Origin: Apostichopus japonicus
Lineage: Eukaryota; Echinodermata; Holothuroidea; Aspidochirotida; Stichopodidae
Reading direction: 5' to 3'
NCBI RefSeq assembly: GCF_037975245.1
Contig: NC_092575.1
Coordinates: 26,624,841 to 26,688,840, forward strand
Length of the DNA: 64,000 nucleotides
Position 1 is the stretch's first letter. Each line of letters starts with the position of its first letter. The notes under the pieces are model-generated. The model made no database searches, was not told where the DNA came from, and saw only the letters and a program-made list of their open reading frames with translations. A program made the position numbers and the translations under genes. Shown here in pieces: positions 40,601-52,400 of the stretch.

Positions 40601-41606
40601 AAGCACCATTTATTCAATTTGAGAGAGGGAGATTTGTCTTGTTATAAGTATTGGAAATGACATGAAACTCCAGTAGCCTATGAGCCATACTTATATATAT
40701 TGTACTATTCGACGTAAACATGAAGCTTATGAATCCGATTTGGTTATATCTTCTTCGTCCTAACTAAACATGTAGCCTATGAATGTTGGCTGTATATATT
40801 CTAAGTCTTAACATACCTAAATATTTAGCATATGAATCTTGGTTATATTCTTCGTCCTATCTTTACTAAACACATAGCCTATCAGTCTTGGTTGTATATT
40901 ATTCGTCCTATATCCTAACTAATCATGTTGTAGCCTATGGTATGTAGCATTTTCTCGGCTATATATGCTCCGTCTTATTCTGACTACCTCAAGTCCGACT
41001 CGTATAGTGAGAGTGTAACATGATTAAGTACCAATGAAAGTTTACAAGTCATCTTAGTATGAGTACGTGTGCGAGTAAAAGGCTGTAGGCGAGTGCACGA
41101 GTACTCCATCTTGCACAAATATTATGCACTATATTTTCAAATTACCCGGGTTCTAACAAGAGCATAACTTCACGAGGATTAGTAAAAGTATTCAGGCTCA
41201 CTATAGATCTACCCAGTGTGTTCTGTAAAGTACTTAATATGCTAAACATAGGCTGCATAACTCGATCATTTTATAATTTTACATTTACTCACATGCAACT
41301 TCATTTTTGTCCACCACAGATTCATTGGCTGCTTCGCTCATGTCAGCGACTGGGCCAGTCGCAGTTGGTAGTCTAGTAGCAGTCTGTCAGTCTATGGGAG
41401 CAACCGGTGCAGTGTCTGCAATAACAGCCGCTGTTGCCAATACATCACTCGCGGTAGCAGGAACTGCCACTGGTATTGGCATCGTTCGGAAATTGAAAAA
41501 GAAGTTCAAGAAGAAGAAACCAGCTGAAGACCAAAAGGAACATGATGAGGAAGCTCAGGATGAATCAGATGAATATGAGGATGACGACGGGAGTGAGGAA
41601 GAATAA
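37692..41606 (+). CDS. IFI6/IFI27 (ISG12)-like protein with bipolar charged tail, gene C
   Basis: Coding exons are 37692-37755 and 41320-41606, joined in phase 1, giving 116 residues. Exon 1 ends GFTQAGIAA and exon 2 has the core GPVAVGSLVAVCQSMGATG. The codon split by the intron is GAT (Asp) here, because exon 2 starts AT instead of GT, whereas A and B have Gly at this position. After the second hydrophobic stretch comes a strong basic run, RKLKKKFKKKKPAED, and then a tail of about 28 mostly acidic residues. The frame is intact and the splice sites are normal (GCAG|GTAAG, CCACAG|A), so it looks functional. An acceptor at 37684-37685 suggests a 5' untranslated exon. The intron is 3.6 kb and homologous to that of gene B. 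Confidence 0.85.
40730..40990. repeat. Degenerate tandem repeat in the gene C intron
   Basis: Paralogous to the array at 30930-31255, with units containing CTTGGTTATATTCTTCGTCC and ACTAAACATGTAGCCTATGA, in about four to five copies. Confidence 0.65.
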
Positions 41607-44175
41607 TCGCTGATTAAATGAATAATAATTAGGTCTCCAGGAAGTTTGTGAGACCAGAATTGTAGATTATATAAATTGAGACAATCATTTCTCCTAAAGC
41701 ACCATGTTTCTAAGTAAAATAAATGTTCTTTGTTGGCCTGAAATCGTAATCTACAATCCCTGTTTGCATTCCAATCACCCCCCCCCCCCCTACCCCAGTC
41801 CGTTTTCAGCAGTTACAGTTGATACATTACTTACCAAAAGTGAAACAGAAATAATGAAAAAGGTGAAGTCTCATAGATGAACTGTAACTGTCAAACTGAT
41901 CAACATAAAGTGATCTACAAATTGAATATTCCGTATGATGAATGTATCTTCGTTGATTCTGGACGCCCTATATATAAATTTAAAATATGTTAAGTGCACT
42001 ACTCCCCACTGTCTGTCCTTCTCACTACCATCATCCACCATTGGGAGGGAGTGAACAAGAAAGCCATTGGAAGAAGAAGAAATACCTGACATAATCTACG
42101 GGTTGTTAGAATCCTATCCAATCCGAGAAGGAAAAAATATAACGATATTAAAGCAAAACGAATTATTTTGTTGTCGATATATACAAGCATCTATGGTATT
42201 ATACATGTTCACATAAAGTCCATTTTTTACATATGATACCTACTTTACTGATAAATATTTCCCAAGATATGTTTTACATTTGCCGGACTGTTCTTCAAAA
42301 CTACAACTCATCAATGGTGTTAAATCCAGTTACTTCATTGAAAATAAACCATTTTAACTAAGTCGGGCATGTTTTCATTTCAAACGTCATATTTGACCAA
42401 TTTTTTTTTCTTTGATGGAAAGTACGTACGAATCAAACTGTCGACTGCAAGCTTTTCAAATCAGAGTAAAAATACTCCTCAATTTTGGAAATTTTGACTT
42501 ACTTTAAACTAAATCGGAAATGATTTAATTTGATACATCTGTTGAATCATTTTCATTCTCACCATATTCCGGGTTCCTCTTTAAAACTAAACTTGATCAA
42601 TCTTACTAAATCCTTTTAACTTCATTGAAAATATACCGATTTTTTTTAACTCAGTCGGTCATGTTCTCATTCCAAAAATTCAAATTTGACCAAAATAACT
42701 ATAATTTTTTGAAAAGTACGGAACCCACAGCTGTCGGCTGCTCATTCTAAAGTACAGGAACAATAATGCTCAGATTTTTAAAAGTTTGACTTAGCATCTA
42801 GTTAGATAAATGAAAAAGTATTCTATATTGCACATCTGTAAAATTATTTTATTTTATAAAATTTATTTTATTATATTTTATATCAGCTCCGGTTGGTTGG
42901 TATCGTTGGCATGGCAACTGTCCTAGTGCCTGAAAGATTTGTAATAAGCAGGGATAATAGAGAATTTGCCGGGAATGTTAAGTTCTTAGTGTTCGTGGCA
43001 TGTAAGAAGTGAGTATATACTTGATGATAATTTTCATCAGATTTCAGGGAGCATGATTATAATTAATAATCAGGAAACATGTCCTTGCATGTTCTATTCA
43101 CGAAAAGCAGGCTAGAATAAGACATGTTCTCAAGATAAAGTACTGTTTTTTTTCAGTAGAATTTGGAATTCCCAGTTTCGCATTAACTTTCTCACCAAGT
43201 CATGCAATTGTATTACTGAACATTCCGATGTATGGAAATAATAGATGGGAATACAAACTAAACATTGACGTCGTTAGTTACTGATGATTTCAAAGTATTC
43301 ATGAGGACGGGATAGATTGTTGCGAGTAGTAAAAGCTGAGGGCGCGTTTTCTATACCATTGTTTTATGTAACTATATGGTATTATGTTCTCAAAATCAGT
43401 TGGTTATCAATTAACAACGTCTCAATCCTTTAACAGATGTTTGGCCCTTCTGGGTAAGGAATGACTCGTCATCAGCAAAATAAATGTGCAATAATGATTC
43501 ATAAACACATACGCTGTAACTGTATCATCATAAAGGACGCCACCTTTCCATATAGCACATAATCATAGGGGTTTGATAAAGAGAACGTGTTTAATTCACC
43601 ATGATTGTAATGTTTGCAACCTGTGTTACTACTACGTGTTATTAACGTGATTGGAATATGAAGTATCGTTTCTACTTTAGTTGAAAAAATGTTGTGGGAT
43701 TCTAAAATTAGTTTGGAATATTAAAATAAAAACAAATTATTGCGTGTATACACCTATATCATACATACGTATTTTGTATGTAACAACATAGGGTTTCCAC
43801 TGAGAGCTACAAATGTTATGCTTTACAATTGTCATGTCTTTTCTAACGCAGTTAAAACATACTTACAGTGACACGTAATAACATAAGCATGTTGTGAGAG
43901 CAGAGACAAACAAACATTATTCAATGATTTCAAGAGAGTTTATTGCTCGCAATGATACGTTATTGTTACATTCAGCTCTATTATGCGACAAATAATATAA
44001 CCCTCCTTAAATATCCTTCGAAGACCACACAGACCAAGATCCCTTTATGGGGCTTATGGCACTTCTTTGGAACGGAACATATATACATATATTAGTGACA
44101 GGATAACAACAGTGCATATTATGTTCAAGGAGATATGATATACTGCACGGAGAAGGTTGGAAGGCGTAATATCGG
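41607..44175. repeat. Duplicated 3' flank of gene C
   Basis: Matches 31862-33942 and then 35463-35720, apart from a C-tract at about 41778-41790 and an extra segment near 43420-43530. It contains the same decayed 290-bp duplication. The site homologous to the foldback insertion lies near 43850-43890 and is uninterrupted. No coding exon. Confidence 0.7.
41718..41723 (+). terminator. Candidate AATAAA polyadenylation signal of gene C
   Basis: AATAAA lies 112 nt after the gene C stop codon. The same position in the gene B flank reads AAGTAAA, so B must use another site, for example AATAAA at 32564. Confidence 0.4.
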
Positions 44176-44979
44176 AATGGGTAAGACTCTATTTACTAAT
44201 TGGGAAGAGAAGGTCTAAGGGGGCTTTGATTTAACACTCCAAATGTGTGATAAACTAATAATGAAACTACTTAGTGACGATACGATCAGGTTCACCACGT
44301 GTCGCTATAGGGGTCAGGCAATGTTTAAGGAGATATCACTAGTGGGGCAAAGTATGTTAGAGGCCCACTTCCCGCTCGAAGAAATGGTACATTGTGACCA
44401 TTGTTTCTAACGTATGTTGTAAACATGGCAGAACATATCACATTGGTTCTTTTAAAGGCTATCCATACAAAACATGCCTAAAATATTGAGGTTGCACACT
44501 ATGATATCAGAAAAATTGATAAGAACATTTCGGTAAAACTAACTGAAATAGCGCATACTCTCCAGGAGTTCACATTATTGTAGGCCTACTTTCATTTAGG
44601 AAGTGGAAACCTCGGGGCAGCTGTTTCCTGTAACCACCCCCTCCCCCTTTCCGCAGGCTATGGCCGTGCGGTTCAAATTAAAACAAATCATGAAACAGCA
44701 AACTGCAAATTAACGTTCACATTATTCTCTATAAAAATGTTCTAGCTGTGTTCAACTATGTCATAAACAAGTCCAAGATATCAACAATTCAATGATGAAC
44801 TAGAACGCAAAATTGCATCGCAGTTTCGATGACGTTACATGAATTATCGTGTATCAATGTGAAATAGCCTACTAAAGACTATAGCTAGGTAGTCAACTAG
44901 GCCTAATTCAATTTCACAATATTCATATTCCGGGCACCAAAATGGACAATTATTGTCTTTTTGAATAAAGCACATATGG
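44176..44979. other. Intergenic, mostly unrecognised
   Basis: No coding region is seen. Near 44807-44870 a segment with GAACGCAAAATTGCATCG, GTTTCGATGACGTTACATGA resembles segments at 49478-49570 and 60626-60710, so it is the head of the dispersed repeat family that follows. Confidence 0.45.
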
Positions 44980-45840
44980 ATATGGTTTACAAGGTTTTCA
45001 AAATGTGACCTCAAATGAGCGTTGATCTCTTCCCATGACTATATGGTTCTTGTACTCAATGTGGAATACATACACACCAAACATAAGTTATGTCTTCAAC
45101 AGATTGACCCCTGGTGACTTGAAGTGACCTTTGACCCCCACCAAGAACAACAGGCTTCTTAAATTTAACGTGTCACAACTAAATTCTTAATGTCGGATTG
45201 GTCCAAGATTCCTTCCTTGAGGTATTGTGTTTACAAGGTTCACAATTTAACGCCTGGTTATCCCAAATTACCTTTGACTTCCTCGAAAACTAAAGGCTAC
45301 TTTAACAAAATGTAGTACTTTTACACAAGAAATATGAGATGAGTCCAAGCCACCCTTCTTAAGATATTGTGTTTTCAAGGTTCTCACAATTTGACTCCCG
45401 GTAACCCCAAATCAGTTTTGAACTCCCCCGAAAACAATATGGATATTAAATTCAACGTGTCACAATAAGATACTAAATATGAGATTGGTTTAAGCTTACC
45501 TTCTTGAGCTACGTGTTTACAGGGTTTTCACACTTTGACCTCAAATGACCTTTGCCATCCCCAAAAAGCAATAGGCTACTTCTACTTAATGTGGTACTTT
45601 TATACACGTAACATGAGATATGTCCAAGCTTGCCTTCCTGAGAATATCGTTTTCACAAGTTTACACATTTTGACCTTGGTGACCCAAAATGACCTTTGAC
45701 CACGTACAAAAACAACAGCCTTCTGCTACTTGATGTAATACTTCTACACGCTAAATATTATATTGTTTCAAGCTGCTCTTTTTGAGATGTCGTGTTTACA
45801 ACAAGGCGTCACACACACGCACGCACACGCGTGCGCACCC
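44980..45840. repeat. Array of about 150-bp units with TGACCTTTGACC motifs, copy 1
   Basis: Units run CTTCTTGAGATATCGTGTTT, ACAAGGTTTTCACAATTTGA, CC(C/T)CTGGTGACCCCAAATGA and CCTTTGACC(T/C)CCACC, followed by an ACAATAGGCTTC segment. About five decayed copies end in a CA/CG-rich microsatellite at 45810-45840. The array lies just downstream of the large minus-strand gene. Confidence 0.8.
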
Positions 45841-45994
45841 AGACAAGACTGAATATAAATGTTACTTGTAGTTGTTTGCTTATTCAAGGCAAGTATACCG
45901 ATATGGACGTAGTCACATAGAGTATATATATATATATATACATACATAACCATGTTAGACAGGGAGGAGAAATATTTCATCTAACTCCTACATA

Positions 45995-46000
45995 TTTAAT
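45995..46000 (-). terminator. Possible ATTAAA polyadenylation signal
   Basis: ATTAAA on the minus strand about 180 nt after the stop codon of the ZU5-UPA gene. It is a common variant signal, but in AT-rich DNA it could be chance. Confidence 0.25.
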
Positions 46001-46177
46001 TAAACTAACAGTCCTGTTTTATAAGCTCCAACTATAATAACGGTTTGAAAAAAAATGTCTCACTGACTTCCATACCCCGTATCAAGTGAACAACTCCCTG
46101 CGTACAGCACCACTGGTGATATGATGTTCGTATTCATTATGATTTGCTTACAATAACCCACAATATGGTTTCAGTCA

Positions 46178-46479
46178 TTATTCTGGACACATTGTTGCTT
46201 GAACTACAGGATTTCTCCATCTAAAATCTCTGACAAGTTTCGCACATTCTTCATTTCCTTGTTCTGTTAGGGCATTTTCCAATTTTGTGATGTTTGTGGG
46301 AGATATCAGTGACTTTTTGGTCAGCTTCTCCAATAAGAGAGTTCCTGGTGTTTTGTGCTTCTTGATATCAGTAATTCCTTCCTCAGGAAGTTGGAAAATA
46401 TTTGCCAGAAGGGCAGATTGGTCTACATCAAGATTTTCTGATAAGTTCTGCTTTAGCTGATCAAACGATTTGATGACGG
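46178..46479 (-). CDS. Last exon: C-terminal death-fold-like domain
   Basis: Encodes 100 codons including the TAA. The helical pattern LLANIFQLPEEGITDIKKHK, then TPGTLLLEKLTKKSLISPTN and ITKLENALTEQGNEECAKLV, parallels the N-terminal death fold at 55767-56090 (both share an L/I-F-LP motif, then TPG, then a final L-L helix). It follows the second UPA, as the death domain does in UNC5 and PIDD. DD versus DED assignment is uncertain. Confidence 0.6.
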
Positions 46480-49400
46480 CTGTAAGGTTGAAAGAAATGG
46501 AAATTGTAAATACTTTACATACATTAATCTATGTACAGTGAATTAAAATGATCATGTTTCATGCATACAATATCCAGAAATGTGAGACAACACTGATTTG
46601 TTTCTATACACACTCGCAAAATAAACCTTAAAGCTCAGAGCTTCAATGAAACTAAACAAACAATCTGATTTAACTCCAGAATGTTTACTTTGAAACAAGT
46701 GGTTGAATTTCATTAATTATTATTTTTTCACTGCAGTGAGACTACAATACAGTTTATATACTTAGTCTTTGTTGGGTGTGTTACTCTAATGACAAACTTT
46801 GTTGTTTGATGTTTCCTAAATATCAAGTAATGCAAAGAGCTGACAGTTATAGTCCACCAGTTGACATGGCAAATGCAGCCTGGACTTCCTCTCTCTCTAT
46901 ATATATGTATATATGGCATACAATTAATTAACATGCTTTTAAATTGTTAGTAAGAGAGTAATTACTCACATTCAGGTAGGACGAGCTGGAATGGAGATGT
47001 GATTTGGTCATTGTGTCGTAATTGGTCAATCTGTGAAGAGGAAAAGAAGAGTAAAGCATAATGATTCTCCTAGTAAAATAAGTTTGTGCATATCTCACCT
47101 CTATCAATTAACAGTATGTATCAAAACATGGTTTAAGTGATAATGTTAAGATATGCTAATTAGTACTTACTGTTTAGAATATTTCGTATGTATTGCATTT
47201 GTCATGTGAAGACGGCTTTCATCAGCTTATTATTTTTGGGGTAAAACTGTAACATTATATTTCAAACCATAATGGAAATCAGTTCATCAATTTAGGCAAA
47301 CAAAGAAGAGATTTCAATAGAAATAAAAACATTAATTAATTAGAGAATGTGAAAATGGTAAGCAAACATAATAAAAGGTAAATATAAGAGGAATCTCAGT
47401 AGCTATGATAAATCCAAAGTGAAATGTTAACACCTTGTATTCGAAACTTTCTTTGTAATAATTTAAGCCAAAATCATGTTACCTGCAACTGAATGCTAAA
47501 CTGGAAAAGATTCTTCACAGACATCCCATATCTTGCCTCTATTTCCAGATCAACAGTATCTTTGGTCCCTTTATTTTGAAGATGGAATTCTACCTTGTGC
47601 CTGTTCTTTAACCATATGGTTTCCATAGCAACATCCTTTAACAGAGAAAAACCAAGAAATGTTGATAATCAATTAATACAACTTTTGGGAGACTTAAACA
47701 TAGTGGTAAAGTTGTTAGGGAAATGAGCTTGTTATATAAAGAATGCAGGTCCCAGTACTGGTCGACAGGATCATCATGATCTGGATTTGGGCAAAGGAAT
47801 TAACATCAATTGCCTGTCTTCATACAGGTGTATACATTGTAAAATGTAAGGTAATTCATTAATATAGCTGTGAGCTTTACTTTGACAGCCTCCTAGTCCC
47901 CCAGTGGACAACTAACAGAATTATGCATATTGAGATGAATGGGTGTTGCTTTGGCCATCGGGCAAGTCTTTAAACTATCAACTTAAAATAACATAATGAT
48001 TATTTGTATTAGCAAAAGAAAAAACAATTATAAGAGACCATAACAATTAAGCACATTACAAAGTACTTATAATCAATACATTGACAGTCAATGTGGATGG
48101 AATGAAGGACTAGTCCAGAATGAAATCAACTGTATATACAACTACATATGGGACCATCTGATCCCTTTTCATTTATTGAAAATCATACTGTAGGAATGAC
48201 AGAAAGAGACAATTATAAAATAACACCATGTTTATTAGTTGAACAACATATGCTAACACCAAATACATACCACTCAACAGATGCATATGACTATTCATCT
48301 AACAAATGCAAATTACCTGTGGAACAGCAATTAACTGCTCTCTACACATGTTGTCAATAAATATATCAGAATATTTAACAAATATTACTAACCACTTTTC
48401 TAGGATGTGGGTTAAACTGTGTTGTTCTGGAGTTAGCGCTAACATGTAAAATTGAGGTCATAGATTTGAGTTGAACAGAGACAGGATCATGAATTATGGT
48501 TCCCTTTTGCTGGCAGCTTTCTTCATTGATAAGACTCTATTAATATAAGAATGAAACAATTGAATGTTATATTATTATTTTTGTAAATTTTAATATTAAA
48601 ATTCGCAAACTGCTTAGTTGTACTAATGTGTGGCCAGGAAGCAATAACAGCTCCCTGGTATGGCCCTCTCTGGGTTGTCTATTGTTTGATAAATAAGGGA
48701 GATGTTATAAATATCTCATACATAGAGTGTCTGATAGGATGAATTATCAAAAACATTAATAGTCCGACAGCCTATGTTCTGAAATATAAATGTTCGCTGT
48801 CTAATCATGGAAACCTGGTTAAGGTGTATTTACAAATGTGCCTGTAATTACAAAACTTAGTGTCAGTTGTCAATGACCACCACCGATAAATTATTGAACA
48901 TTCTATTTTGTTCTGAAACATCTGATCAGTGTGTTTCTGACCACTGCAATGTTAATATTTTCAACCATTAATGACCACAGTCAGCCTTAACCAGCTCATC
49001 TCACATGACCTATCTCTTAACTATATCATCACAATTTGACTGCCAGGGAGGTTTGTGCCTAAATGGCTTCAAGCAAGAACTTTATCATTTCCATTGTTAA
49101 GTAACTATGGTTAACAATGTATTAAAGCTGTACAATTCAGTGAATTAAACATGTGTCATTTAGAATAGCAGACAACTGGAATCCATGAGATAAATAGCAA
49201 TACCACTTGAGCTGACGAAATCTGCTTCTTACCTTATGTTCCAGAGTGTCATCATTATAAAACCAAAGATGGATTGTCAATTGATTCCCTGATTCAGAAA
49301 CTCTGTTTACAATCGGTAAAAGACAAACACGCTTCCTCATCTTGGGTATGAAAGGGACATGAAGTCCAATGAGACAAGGTTTTTCAGCTTCAACTGCAAG

Positions 49401-52400
49401 GCGCTGACTATTCATAAAGCAGCTGAGGTGTTTCCTTTCTAAGCTCCATTTGACAGATTTATCTGAAGAAAATTTTAACCAGAATGCAAAAATGCATTGT
49501 GGTTTCAATGATGTAACATGAGTAGTTTTCTTCATGAATCTGAAGTAGAGTATAGTGAGGGTGTACATGTTTTTATGGGTAAGACTCTGAAGTTTAACAC
49601 AGTATGATGGGTATTATTTTCACTTTGAAAATTGTATTTATTTCTCCCTAAATGTGCAACATTTGAAAGGTTTGCTCTCAAGGTATCACTAAAAGAGAAC
49701 GGTTCCTTGAAGTGGAAATGATTTGTCTGGACATCACCTCCTTCTTGAGATATTGATTTCTACATTACACAGAACCAGAAGGTTTATTGTGATTCTCTTG
49801 CCAATATCGTGTTTGTGTACTCGGGTGGTTTCACATATCAAATGTGACTTTCATTACAGCTTCTCTTTAGCAGTTACAAAGGCTTGGAAGGTTGTCAGGC
49901 TTTGACATATATTGACCGCAAATGACCTTTGACCAGCACAAAACACTTTAAATTTGCTTTACATTACCCAGTGGATCTAAATAGTACATATGGAGTTCAA
50001 AGAACCTTGTTTGAAACACAGTGCTTACAAATGTTTGAAACTTTACCTCTACAGAAAAACAAGTTTTTCTTTTTTTAAATTTACTATGGATCCGCACACC
50101 AAGTATTAAATAACACCATTATGCACTTTTTGGCCTATCATTTCAAGAGATGGTACACACAAGCTCGTAAACATACTTCTGTTGATAATATAAATTTTAA
50201 TGACTATATATGTAATGATCACTGGAGTAGAAAAACACAAGACAAAAGAAAGAAACACACCTGTTTGTAATACACCAGAGTACACATCAGTACCCATCTG
50301 GTTAGTTGTAGTAATAGCACAGTGTGGAATAATCAAGGTGACAGGCTTGTGTAAGGTAAGGCTTTCTGGACCAAATTTCACAAAGGGTGTCAACCTTAGA
50401 CTCTTGTTTGAGATAGGTCCTTTAATGGCAGGGTCTGTAGAAACCCACAGACTAACAATCCTTCCAGTGTGTAGTGCCCCAGCTGGTACAAGGAGATTAA
50501 CACCTTCAATAAACACCTCTCCTCCACGATGATCAAAGTATTGTTCTTTATAAAGATTTGATCCTGGGAACAAAGGAAGTCTCTCTGGAGGATAAAAGTA
50601 AAATATTTCATGTGAAAGGAAAATATTTTGCCACTTTCATAATGTGTAAATGCAACTGTTTAAATTCAGTATGAAAATAACTTCTGAAACACAAAACTGA
50701 TGTTCTCATATTTCTATTTGTATATAATGTAAGAAAATATCATATATGAAATCATCAAATACGTTTTTGAAATGAGAAAGAGAGGATTACACCTGTAATG
50801 GAAATGTTAGCATCATTTAAATAAATATTAGAATGTCATATAGGATTGAGAATAACTATATTAGTATCAAATAGAGAAGAAATATACATGTTGCTAAAAC
50901 TATAGTGTGCTTTACCATGCTCTTCCTTAGCAAGCAGCAATATCCGTCTTCCCAAGTCCAGTTTTCCATGAGACAATTTCAAGGCTCTTTGGACATCCAG
51001 TTTCTTGTATCCCTCCTCTATCAAAATTTTGAAATTAACTGACAACTTTGGTACCCTTTTTGAAATGACATCCGGTGTCTCTGTAATTGTTACCTGAAAT
51101 ATTGTTGAAATATTACAAATTATTTATAAAATTCATATATTTTTGCATACTTTCATGAAGATAGACAAATCTCTACTGCATTTGATTTGGCTTCAGTGAA
51201 TATTTTACACAGACTTCCTTTACACTTGATCTTCTCAACCCCAAATTTTGAGTACTAAAGCATAAAATAACAGTTTTATGCTCGGTAATTTGTTACAATT
51301 AGTAAAAGGAGAACTTCTTTGTAATTAAAGAGTTATTCTTTCTTCTGTTTTGTGATTTGTATGGCAGAAAATGTGATACTTTTCATATTAGAAAGTACAG
51401 TAATAATCTATTCAAATAACTTTATTTTATGCCAAGTGACCCTTGTCTTTCTTCAAGAAAAAGTTTCAAAGTCTTAACAAGTTATTACAAAGCACAAACC
51501 ATTTCCTTATCATCTTTCTCTCCTTTGTTTTCCTTTCCATTCTTCTCCTGTGATGTATCAATGTACTCCAGCACCAGTCTTGCCACCTTATTAAAGTGAA
51601 TAGCTTTCAATCCTTCATACATTCCAATCATTCTGTCTGGCATGATGAGCTCTCTTTCATCCAATATTTTAATCAGCATCTTTCCAGATTCTGCTGCTGT
51701 TTGAATTGTTTCATTTTCTACTGGCGTGAGCTCAAAATACACGCCTAGCTTTTCACACTGTTGTTCATCTAAATGCTTGGCAATGTCTCCTCTCAACTGT
51801 TTATATTTGGGTAAGTCTGAAAGTGAGGACAACAACATCTTCTTTACAGAGAATCACATACTAGTTGTTTGCCACTTTGGAACAATGAGCAACGTTCACA
51901 ACAAACGTGCACAAGTACACAACTTGCCCGCAAGAAGTATGCAACCTGCATGGAAAATGTTGGTGTGCACGCTAACTATTGGTGAGCACAATAAATTGAA
52001 TAAGTGTACTGCCATCAAGTTGCATGCAACTTTTCAACTTAAAGCCCTTGTCTTGTGGATAAATTCTAGCCAAAAGTTGCTTCGAGCTATCAATTAGGAA
52101 TTGAGCATGTTAACTGAAATTAAAAGCATGCATATATAGGACTTAGAAATTTTTGGGTTCAGTAGCAAGATTAAATTTCTCTCCATCAAATGGTTATTGT
52201 TAATCAAATATTTCCCAATACGCTACGTTTATAATAGTAACACTCAAGGAAATACTTCTAAAGCCAAATGCTGTTACCTTTTCACCTCTAGTTAGACCCT
52301 CACCACCTGGGTCCATGTTCTCTACGAGTGCTTTCATTTTCATCTCCACTAATACGCACTTTAACATCTGATAGATGTCTATGAAAATGAGCATTTTATT

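Noticed and set aside
50200-50532. 110-codon plus-strand frame
   Set aside because: It is the antisense shadow of the ZU5-2 exon, which has family motifs and splice sites on the minus strand.
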